Assembly (NCBI RefSeq): GCF_002575655.3
Contig: NC_053035.3
Coordinates: 376,627,792-376,691,791, forward strand
DNA length: 64,000 bases
Origin: Aegilops tauschii subsp. strangulata
Lineage: Eukaryota > Streptophyta > Magnoliopsida > Poales > Poaceae
Direction of reading: 5' to 3'
A program made the position numbers and the translations under genes. The stretch's first letter is position 1, and each line of letters begins with the position of its first letter. Below, piece by piece: positions 21,998-31,179 of the stretch. The notes below the pieces were generated by a model that did not search any database, had not been told where the DNA came from, and saw only the letters and a program-made list of their open reading frames with translations.

Positions 21998-23576
21998 TGC
22001 TACCTCTTGAGCATGCGTTGGTTTTCCCTTGAAGAGGAAAGGGTGATGCAGCAAAGTAGCGTAAGTATTTCCCTCAGTTTTTTAGAACCAAGGTATCAAT
22101 CCAGTAGGAGGCCACACGCAAGTCCCTCGTACCTACACAAACAAATAAGAACCTTGCAACCAACGCGATAAAGGGGTTGTCAATCCCTTCACGGCCACTT
22201 GCAAAAGTGAGATCTGATAGAGATGATAAGATAATACTTTTGGTATTTTTATGATAAAGATTAAAAGTAAAGAAAGCAAAATAAACGGCGATAGAAATAG
22301 CTAGTTTTCGGGAGATTAATATGATGGAAAATAGACCCAGGGGCCATAGGTTTCACTAGTGGCTTCTCTCAAGATAGCATAAGGATTACGGTGGGTGAAC
22401 AAATTACTGTCGAGCAATTGATAGAAAAGTGCATAATTATGAGAGTATCTAGGCATGATCATGTATATAGGCATCATGTCCGTGACAAGTAGACCGACTC
22501 CTGCCTGCATCTACTACTATTACTCCACACATCGACCGATATCCAGCATGCATCTAGAGTATTAAGTTCATAAGAACAGAGTAACGCATTAAGTGAGATG
22601 ACATGATGTAGAGGGATAAACTCAAGCAATATGATATAAACCCCATCTTTTTATCCTTGATGGCAACAATACAATACGTGTCGTTTCCCCTACTGTCACT
22701 GGGATCGAGCAACGCAAGATTGAACCCAAAGCTAAGCACTTCTCCCATTGCAAGAAAGATCAATCTAGTAGGCCAAACCAAACTGATAATTCGAAGAGAC
22801 TTGCAAAGATAACCAATCATACATAAAAGAAGTAAGAGAAGATTCAAATATTTTTCATAGATAATCTTGATCATAAACCCACAATTCATCGGATCTCGAC
22901 AAACACACCGCAAAAAGAGTTACATCAAATGATCTCCAAGAAAATCGAGGAGAACTTTGTATTGAGATCCAAAGAGAGAGAAGAAGCCATCTAGCTAATA
23001 ACTATGGACCCGAAGGTCTGTGGTAAACTACTCACACATCATCGGAGAGGCTATGGTGTTGATGTAGAAGCCCTCCGTGATCGATGCCCCCTCCGGCGGA
23101 GCGCCGGAAAAGGCCCCAAGATGGGATCTCACGGGTACAGAAGGTTGCGGCGGTGGAAATAGGGTTTCGTGGTGCTCCTGGATGGTTTCGGGGTACGTAG
23201 GTATATATAGGAGGAAGAAGTAGGTTGGTGGAGCCACAAGGGGCCCACGAGGGGGAGGGCGCGCCCAGGGGGTAGGCGCGCCCCCTGCCTCGTGGCCTCC
23301 TTGTTCGTTTATTAACGTCCACTCCAAGTCCTCTGGATCACGTTTGTTCCAAAAATCACGCTCCCGAAGGTTTCATTCCGTTTGGACTCCGTTTGATATT
23401 CCTTTTCTGCGAAACACTGAAATAGGCAAAAAATAGCAATTTGCACTGGGCCTTGGGTTAATAGGTTAGTCCCAAAAATAATATAAAAGTGTATAATAAA
23501 GCCCATTAAACATCCAAAACAGAATATATAATAGCATGGAACAATCAAAAATTATAGATACGTTGGAGACGTATCA
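21998..23576 (-). repeat. G3 5' LTR
   Basis: TGCTACCTCTTGAGC to GGAGACGTATCA, flanked on the right by CCTAA. A TATA box (TATATATA, 23202-23209) lies in the expected promoter position on the minus strand. Confidence 0.9.
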
Positions 23577-24827
23577 CCTAACATGTCATATCATATCCTT
23601 TTATTTATAGCATGGAAAATTGGACTTTTATGTGATTCAAAGCAATAGTCTAGTTTTGACATGATAATTTGAATACTCAAGCATAGCAACAAGCAACCAT
23701 GTCTTTCAAAATATGAACACTAAAATAAGTTATCCCTAGCCCATCATGCTCAACCATTGATCCATTCATGAAACACACTCGCACATTAGCTACACGCAAT
23801 ACTTAAGTACGATCAGATTGCCTCCTAGTTGGTGCTTTTTTAAGATAAGATGGAGATTCAAATTCAAAATAAAAATTGCATAAAGTAAAAAAGAAATGCC
23901 CTTCGCAGAGGGAAGTAGGGATTTGTAGAGGTGCCAGAGCTCAAAGCGAAAAATTTAGAGATAAAAGCATTTTGGGAGGTGTATCCATCCCACCAACGAA
24001 AACGACTTAGACTTCCCAACACTTTCCATGCTAGATATATCATAGGCGGTTCCCAGACAAAAAATAAAGTTTATTCCTTTTTCCACCATACTTTCACTTT
24101 CCATGGCTAGCCGTATCCGGTTGCCCTCCATACCAACACTTTCCAAGGAATTTATTATTTGACAACATAAAGTAAATTCATTTTTTTCATTTCGGGACTG
24201 GGCATCCCTAAAACCTTCGCCTTACTCTCGTGCAATGACAGGTGAATAAACACTCATCGTAAGAATAACACATCCAGCATGGAAAACATTAGGCACCCCT
24301 CACCGCTCCGCGAGCGAAACGAACACACAAAAGAGAAGTTTATTTTGAAAATTAGAGATGGCACATGCAAATTTGCTTAGAACGGCAAAAGAATACCGCA
24401 TATAGGTAGATATAGTGGACTCATGTGGCAAAACTGGTTTAAAGGATTTTGGATGCACAAGTAGAGATCATACTTAGTGCAAAATGAAGGCTAGCAAAAG
24501 ATTGAGAAGCGACCAACCAAGAAACGAATAATCTCATAAGCACGCATTAAGCATAATTAACACCGAGTAATGCACCACAAGTAGGATATAATTTCATTGC
24601 ATGACTATTGACTTTCGTGCTTGCATAGGGAATCACAAACCTTAGCACCAATATTCTTACTAAAGCATAATTACTCATCTACATAACTCACATATCACAT
24701 CATCATATCTCAAAACTATTACTAAGAATCAAGTTTATTTTGTACAATGATCTTCATGAAAGTTTTTGTTATATCTTCTTGGATATCTATCACTTCGGGA
24801 CTAATTTTCATGTGTTGCTTTTCATAA

Positions 24828-25062
24828 GCTCAATCAAATATAAGTGAAGATCATGAGCATAATTTTTTCTTTCTTTCTCTCAAAATAATTTAAGTGAAGC
24901 AAGAGAGAATTTCTTGAAAATTTTACTAACTCTCAAATAAATCTAAGTGAAGCAAGAGAGCATTTCTTCAAAAATACTAAATCACACCATGCTCAAAAAG
25001 ATATAAGTGAAGCACTAGAGCAAGTCCATAGCTCATAAAAATTTAAGTGAAGCATAGAGAGC
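24828..25062 (-). promoter_or_regulatory. Five-hairpin array with TAAGTGAAG loops, G2
   Basis: Five hairpins lie in series: 24828-24858 (GCTCA/TGAGC), 24875-24909 (TTCTCTC/GAGAGAA), 24930-24960 (CTCTC/GAGAG), 24990-25022 (TGCTC/GAGCA) and 25031-25062 (GCTC/GAGC). The arms differ but stay complementary, and each loop holds TAAGTGAAG. Confidence 0.68.
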
Positions 25063-25251
25063 AATTCTAACAAGTCATGAAATAATTTTGGCTCTCTCAA
25101 ATAGGTGTGTCCAGCAAGGGATCAAGACTTAAAACACAAAATAAAACAAGCAAAGACTCATATCATACAAGACGCTCCAAGCAAAACACATATTATGTGA
25201 CGAATAAAAATATAGCTTTGAGTAAAATACCGATGGTCGTTAGAAGAAAGA

Positions 25252-25338
25252 GGGGATGCCACTCGGGGGCATCCCCAAGCTTAGTTCGTTGCTAATTTTT
25301 GGATAATAGCTTGGGATGCCGGGGCATCCCCAAGCTTA
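25252..25338 (-). promoter_or_regulatory. Internal polypurine-tract copies, G2
   Basis: Two hairpins end in the PPT motif. GGGGATGCC/GGCATCCCC at 25252-25276 runs into AAGCTTAG. GGGATGCC/GGCATCCC at 25313-25330 runs into CAAGCTTAGG. Confidence 0.62.
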
Positions 25339-25935
25339 GGCTCTTCTATCCTTTATTCCTTCATCCATCATAAGATAACCCAAAACTTGAAAACTTCAAT
25401 CACACAAAACTCAACAAACCTTCGTGAGATCCGTTAGTAAAAGAAAGAAAATCACTACTATAAGTACTGTACCAAACCAATTCATATTTTGTTTTTGCAT
25501 TTTATCTACTGTATTACAACTTTTATATGGCAAAAACTCATCAAAGAAAACCATAGAGCCATCAAAATAAGCACACAACGCAAAGAAAACAGAATCTGTC
25601 AAAACAGAATAGTCTGTAGCAAGCTGACTATTTCGAAAACTTACGGACCTCCAAAAATTCTGAAAAACTAGGAAGACCTGGGTAATTTGTATATTAATCT
25701 TATGCAAAAAGAATCAGGGAAAAATCTCTTTCTGATAAAAAATGAGAATTGTTTTCGTGAGCGCAAAGTTTCTGTTTTTTTCAGCAAGATCAAACAACTA
25801 TCACCCAAGAAGATCCTATTGGTTCTACTTGGCACAAACATTAACTAAAACACAAAAAACACAATCATAACAGTAGCATAATTGTTCCAACTCTCCAGAA
25901 CAGAAAGCAAAAAGCAAAAATAAATTCTATTCATT

Positions 25936-25986
25936 GGGTTGCCTCCCAACAAGCGCTATAGTTTTACGCCCTTAGCTAGGCATAAA
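25936..25986 (-). promoter_or_regulatory. Conserved TTGGG/CCCAA hairpin and TAGCTA box, G2
   Basis: GGGTTGCCTCCCAACAAGCG then TACGCCCTTAGCTAGGCATAAA on the plus strand, the same as in the other G elements despite strong divergence around it. Confidence 0.7.
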
Positions 25987-26093
25987 GCAAGGAACTAAGT
26001 TTTGTCATCTTTGTCCAACTCTTCAATCAAACACTTAGAATCCTTCAAAGATTTAGCATAAAGATCTTCAATAACAACACCTCTAGGAATAAA

Positions 26094-26801
26094 CTAAAAA
26101 AATTTATTCTTGCAAAAAGGATCTCTTATCACTTCAACAAGATCTCGGTGAATACCAATCATCTTAAGATCTTCTTTCTTACTATTACTAGAAGTTGCAC
26201 CCTTGTTCTTGGTAACTTTGCCAATCTTTACGGGAGTTTTCTCAATAGTTTTAGCGGAAGTGAAAGCCATGCTTAGATTACTAAAAGTTTCTTCTAATTT
26301 ATCGATCCGAGACGGGCTTTCTTCCATTCTTTCATTGATTACGGTACCCCTTTCTCTTAGCAACTTAAAAATATCTCCCGCTTTTGACCCGATATTGGTG
26401 GAAAAATTATCCATCTTTTTATCTATCATTTCCATATGATCTTCAGTGAGCATTTTCTTTTCAATAGCATCTAGTATTTCCATAACATGCTCAAGAGTTA
26501 AAGTTGTTTCATTAATCATGAGAGGTGGTGAGCCCACTAAATTTCCCATAGCATTAAAGGCATCAAGAGAAGGACACATCAAGAAATTTCCGCCGGTAAT
26601 CGTATCAAGGACGAATCTATACCAAGTGGTGATGCTAATATAAAAACAACAAAGAAGAACAACGGTAGATTGCTTATGGAAAGATCTATTATGAGCTTTG
26701 CAAATTGTATACCAAGCATCTTTTAAATTTTCTCCTCCCCTTTGCTTAAAGTTGAGAACCTCGTTCTCGGGAGTGTAAGCAATAGAGGAAGAACTATCCA
26801 T
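26094..26801 (-). CDS. G2 truncated gag
   Basis: The frame starts at ATG 26801 (MDSSSSIAYTPENEVLNF) and encodes about 235 residues. The N-terminal core FKQRGGENLKDAWYTICKAH ... GGNFL aligns by eye with the second half of the G3 gag (HEHVAQAWERM ... GGTFM), so the first half of the gag domain is absent. The rest is a predicted helical, charged segment (MEMIDKKMDNFSTNIGSK ... RIDKLEETFSNLS) followed by a lysine-rich tail. No protease, RT or integrase follows. The open frame extends upstream of the ATG through the leader, but the ATG at 26801 matches the position of the G4 start. It may bind RNA or co-assemble with full Gag from another element; that is inference. Confidence 0.68.
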   Translation of the reverse strand: MDSSSSIAYTPENEVLNFKQRGGENLKDAWYTICKAHNRSFHKQSTVVLLCCFYISITTWYRFVLDTITGGNFLMCPSLDAFNAMGNLVGSPPLMINETTLTLEHVMEILDAIEKKMLTEDHMEMIDKKMDNFSTNIGSKAGDIFKLLRERGTVINERMEESPSRIDKLEETFSNLSMAFTSAKTIEKTPVKIGKVTKNKGATSSNSKKEDLKMIGIHRDLVEVIRDPFCKNKFF

Positions 26802-26993
26802 AACTATAATAACGGCAAACAAGAATGCACACAAAAACAGATCCGGCAAGAAAACGCGAATGAAAAAGAGAGGCAAATAAAACGGCAAATTTTTGTGAAG
26901 TGGGGGAGAGGAAAACGAGAGTCAAATAGAAAATAATGTAAATTGCAAGGAGATGAGATTTGTGATTAGAAACCTGGTATATGTTGAAGATCC

Positions 26994-27011
26994 TCCCCGA
27001 CAACGGCGCCA
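26994..27011 (-). promoter_or_regulatory. Primer binding site (tRNA-Asp), G2
   Basis: Sense strand TGGCGCCGTTGTCGGGGA, one mismatch to the tRNA-Asp 3' end, again 11 nt from the LTR at 27023. Confidence 0.72.
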
Positions 27012-27022
27012 GAAATTCCTTT

Positions 27023-28618
27023 TGATGTCGCTTGAAGCTACGTCGGTATTTCCCCAAAGAGGAAGGGATGATGCAGCACAGTGGCGGTAGGTATTTCCCT
27101 CAGATATGAAACCAAGGTTATCGAACTAGTAGGAGAACCAAGCAACACAACGTAAACAGCCCCTGCACACAGATAACAAATCCTCGCAACCCGACGTGTT
27201 AAAGGGGTTGTCAATCCCTTCCGGGGTATGGCGCCTCAAGATAGGCAAACGGACGTGACATAAATTGTAGTAGATTGATAGATCGAACGCCAAATAAAAT
27301 AAATAGAAATAAAACACAGCAAGGTATTTTTGTATTTTTGGTTTAATAGATCTGAAAATAAAAGCAAAGAAAAAGTAGATCGCAAAGGCAAATAATATGA
27401 GAAAGAGACCCGGGGGCCGTAGGTTTCACTAGTGGCTTCTCTCAAGAAAAATAGCAAACGGTGGGTGAACAAATTACTGTTGGGCAATTGGTAGAACTTC
27501 AAATACTTATGCGATATCCAGGCAATGATCATTATATAGGCATCACGTCCAAGATTAGTAGACCGACTCCTGCCTGCATCTACTACTATTACTCCACACA
27601 TCGACCGCTATCCGGCATGCATCTAGTGTATTAAGTTCATGGAAAAACGGAGTAATACAATAAGAACGATGACATGATGTAGACAAGATCTATCTATGTA
27701 GATATAGACCCCATCGTTTAATCCTTAGTAGCAACAATACGTACATGTCGGTTCCCTTTCTGTCACTGGGATCAAGCACCATAAGATCGAACCCACTACA
27801 AAGCACCTCTTCCCATTGCAAGATAAATAGATCAAGTTGGCCAAACAAAACCCAAATATTGGAGAAGAAATATGAGGCTATAAGAGATCATGCATATAAG
27901 AGATCAAAGAAACTCAAATACTTTCATGGATATAAAAAGATAGATCTGATCATAAACTCAAAGTTCATCGATCCCAACAAACACACCGCAAAAGAATTAC
28001 ATCATATGGATCTCCAAGAGACCATTGTACTAAGAATTCAGAGAGAGAGATGAAGCCATCTAGCTACTAACTACGGACTCGAAGGTCTACAAAGAACTAC
28101 TCACGCATCATCGGAGAGGCACCAATGGAGGTGGTGAACCCAATCCGAGATGGTGTCTAGATTGGATCTGGTGGTTCTGGACTCTGCGGCGGCTGGATGA
28201 ATATTTCGTCGACTCCCCTAGGGTTTTGGGAATATTGGGGTATTTATAGGGCAAAGAGGCGGTCCGGGGGGCACCCAAGGTGGGCACAACCCACCAGGGC
28301 GCACCTGGGCCTCCTGGCGCGCCCTGGTGGGTTGTGCCCCCTCGGGGCACCCCCCAGGCGCAACTAGGGCCCATTATGTTTCTTCTGGTCCAAAAAAAAT
28401 CTCCGCGAAGTTTGATTGCATTTGGACTCCGTCTGATATTGATTTCCTGTGATGTAAAAAAAACATGCAGAAAACAACAACTGGCACTTGGCACTATGTC
28501 AATAGGTTAGTACCAAAAAATGATATAAAATGACTATAAAATTATTATAAAACATCCCAGATTGATGATATAACAGCATGGAACAATCCTAAATTATAGA
28601 TACGTTGGAGACGTATAA
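27023..28618 (-). repeat. G2 5' LTR
   Basis: TGATGTCGCTTGAAGC to ACGTATAA, followed by GGATG. The promoter TATA box is CCTATAAATA on the minus strand at 28241-28250. Confidence 0.88.
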
Positions 28619-28623
28619 GGATG

Positions 28624-28906
28624 CATATGAACAAATTGTCTTTCAAGTTAAACGATAAGCAAAGATATAGCATCCACAAGGCTATTAGTTTTTTGGAGAA
28701 TAGATCCAACCAAAGTGGGAAGCGCACTGGCACAAGTAAAGAAATCTTGAATAACCCCTTTTCCAAAAATATCGCCGCTACCTATGCGAAGCTTTTTAGT
28801 GTGTAGGATAGTAGATTCTTCATGAGGATTCGTATTGGCAAAAGCATCAAAGTTTCCCTCATCGTTACTACTACCTTTTCAGCGATAACCTCCCCAATTT
28901 CAGACA
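28624..28906 (-). pseudogene. G1 gag-position ORF, N-terminal part
   Basis: ATG 28906 opens MSEIGEVIAEKVVVTMRE. The frame is then shifted: the readable continuation is NFDAFANTNPHEES, then LRIGSGDIFGKGVIQDFF and SALPTLVGSILQKTNSLVDA, with a stop before G2 cuts in at GGATG. It continues in 13115-13640. No domain is recognised and there is no similarity by eye to gag of G2-G4. Confidence 0.5.
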
Positions 28907-29110
28907 TGGTGGCAGCAAATAGATTTAGCAAACGAGCAACCAAAAGGCAAGCGAAGAAGACGAACGGAAGAGGGGCGAAGAAAAGGAAAATCTTTTCGAA
29001 AATCGTTTTAGAAGTGGGGGAGAGGAAAACGAGAGGCGAATGGCGAATAATGTAATGCAAGAGATGAGAGTTATGATGGGTACTTGGTATGTCTTGACTT
29101 GGCGTAGATC

Positions 29111-29128
29111 TCCCCGGCAACGGCGCCA
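29111..29128 (-). promoter_or_regulatory. Primer binding site (tRNA-Asp), G1
   Basis: Sense strand TGGCGCCGTTGCCGGGGA, an exact match over at least 17 nt to the expected tRNA-Asp 3' end including CCA. It is 11 nt from the 5' LTR at 29140. Confidence 0.78.
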
Positions 29129-29139
29129 GAAATTCTTCC

Positions 29140-29242
29140 AGCTACTTCTTGAGCTTGCGTTGGTTTTTCCCTTGAAGAGGAAAGGGTGATGCAGCAAAGT
29201 AGAGTAAGTATTTCCCTCAGTTTTGAGAACCAAGGTATCAAT
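29140..29242 (-). repeat. G1 5' LTR, piece 1
   Basis: AGCTACTTCTTGAGC (first base T changed to A) up to GGTATCAAT, where C2 is inserted. It continues at 37682. Confidence 0.82.
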
Positions 29243-30938
29243 TGTTGGGGAAGGAAGTAATTTCAAAAAACAATCCTACGCACACGCAAGATCATGGTGA
29301 TGCATAGCAACGAGAGGGGATAGTGTTGTCTACGTACCCTCGTAGACCGTAAGCGGAAGCGTTTATCAACACGGTTGATGTAGTCGTACACCTTCACGAT
29401 CCGCCCCGATCAAGTACCGAACGTAAGGCACCTCCGCGTTCAGCACACGTTCAGCTCGATGACGTCCTCGCCTTCTTGATCCAGCAAGTGGGGCGAAGTA
29501 GTAGATGAGTTCCGGAAGCACGACGGCGTAGTGACGGTGTTGGTGAAGAACAATCTCCGCAGGGCTTCGCCTAAGCTCTACGAAAACTATGACGGAGGAT
29601 AAACTAGAGGGGACGGGGTTGCCGGCACACGGCTTGGTGTTTCTTGATGTGTCTTGGGTGCTAGCCCTACCCCTCTATTTATATGTTGAGCCTTGGGGTC
29701 GAAACTTGGAGTAAAAGCCTCCACAAAGTCGGTTTCACCCGAAAGGCAAGAGTCCTTCTCGGACTCCAGGGCCAGACACCAGGGTTCCCGGCGTCTGGCC
29801 CAGATGCCAAGGACTGGACTCCGCAAAACTTCCTTTTGCACTTTCCAAAAACCTTGTGGGCTTTCCCCTGTGGCCCAAATAAAGTGTTCTCGTACCCAAA
29901 CATTTCGGGAAACATCCGGAACCCCTTTCGGTGAATTCCGGAACCCTTCCGAAGACCAAACACTATTATCCCATATATCAATCTTTATCTTCGGACCATT
30001 CCGGAGTTCCTCGTCATGTCCATGATCTTATCCGGAACTCCGAATAACATTCGGTTACCAACATACATAACTCATAAATACTATATCGTCAACGAACGTT
30101 AAGCGTGTGGACCCTACGGGTTCGAGAACTATGTAGACATGACCGAGACACTTCTCTGGTCAATAACCAATAGCGGAACCTGGATGCCCATATTGGCTCC
30201 TACATATTCTACGAAGATCTTTATCGGTCGAACCACATAACAACATACGTTGTTCCCTTTGTCATCGGTATGTTACTTGCCCGAGATTCGATCGTCGGTA
30301 TCTCAATACCTAGTTCAATCTCGTTACCGGCAAGTCTCTTTACTCGTTCCGTAATGCATCATCCCGCAACTAACTCATTAGTTACATTGCTTGCAAGGCT
30401 TATAGTGATGTGCATTACCGAGAGGGCCCAGAGATACCTCTCCGATACTCGGAGTGACAAATCCTAATCTCGATCTATGCCAACCCAACTAACACCTTCG
30501 GAGACACCTGTAGAGCATCTTTATAATCACCCAGTTACGTTGTGACGTTTGATAGCACACAAGGTGTTCCTCCGGTATCCGGGAGTTGCATAATCTCATA
30601 GTCATAGGAACATGTATAAGTCATGAAGAAAGCAATAGCAACACACTAAACGATCAAGTGCTAAGCTAACGGAATGGGTCAAGTCAATCACATCATTCTC
30701 TAATGATGTGATCGCGTTAATCAAACGACAACTTATGTCTATGGTTAGGAAACTTAACCATCTTTGATTCAACAAGCTAGTCAAGTAGAGGCATACTAGT
30801 GACACTCTGTTTGTCTATGTATTCAGACATGTACTAAGTTTCCGGTTAATACAATTCTAGCATGAATAATAAACATTTATCATGAAATAAGGAAATAAAT
30901 AATAACTTTATTATTGCCTCTAGGGCATATTTCCTTCA
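29243..30938 (-). repeat. C2 3' LTR
   Basis: TGTTGGGGAAGGAAG to GGGCATATTTCCTTCA on the plus strand. It lacks about 17-26 bp of a GC-rich repeated segment present in the 5' LTR (see 36484-36556). Confidence 0.88.
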
Positions 30939-31179
30939 GTCTCCCACTTGCACTAGAGTCAATAATCTAGTTCACATCGCCATGTGATTTAACACCAATA
31001 GTTCACATCACCATGTGATTAACACCCATAGTTCACATCGCCATGTGACCAACACTCAAAGGGTTTACTAGAGTCAGTAATCTTAGTTCACATCGCGATG
31101 TGATTAACACCCAAAGAGTACTAAGGTGTGATCATGTTTTGCTTGTGAGAGAAGTTTAGTCAACGGGTCTTCCATATTC

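Larger units (their letters stand above)
15308..23576 (-). mobile_element. G3: Athila-lineage retrotransposon with gag and protease, no RT or integrase
   Basis: G3 is the innermost element. It is inserted 80 bp inside the G2 3' LTR border with the perfect duplication CCTAA (15303-15307 and 23577-23581). The 3' LTR is 15308-16890 (1,583 bp) and the 5' LTR 21998-23576 (1,579 bp). By eye the two LTRs differ at about 40 positions (near 2.5%). The internal domain is 16891-21997 (5.1 kb). A tRNA-Asp primer site lies at 21969-21986. Coding content is gag followed by an aspartic protease; the remaining 2.8 kb is non-coding. The Athila lineage normally has a full pol, so RT, RNase H and integrase are missing here. 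Confidence 0.9.
23582..26090 (-). other. G2 non-coding 3' internal region
   Basis: No gene is supported. It contains the richest hairpin array of the window (24828-25062), internal PPT copies (25252-25338) and the conserved box (25936-25986). Part of 23700-24500 resembles the equivalent regions of G1, G3 and G4 only weakly. Confidence 0.65.
13646..28618 (-). mobile_element. G2: Athila-lineage retrotransposon with truncated gag only
   Basis: G2 is inserted in the G1 reading frame with the perfect duplication GGATG (13641-13645 and 28619-28623). The 3' LTR is 13646-15227 (1,582 bp) and the 5' LTR 27023-28618 (1,596 bp). The plus-strand start is TGATGTCGCTTGAAGC. The 5' LTR ends GTATAA where GTATCA is expected, a point change in the terminal dinucleotide. 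The internal domain, without G3, is 15228-15307 + 23582-27022, about 3.5 kb. It codes only a gag-like frame (26094-26801). Its LTRs differ from the other G elements at the plus-strand start, but the last 30 bases before GTATCA are shared, so G2 is a sister family. Confidence 0.88.

Noticed and set aside
15308..23576. G3 as an autonomous element
   Set aside because: No RT, RNase H or integrase motif was found in any frame of its 5.1-kb internal domain, and gag is frameshifted.
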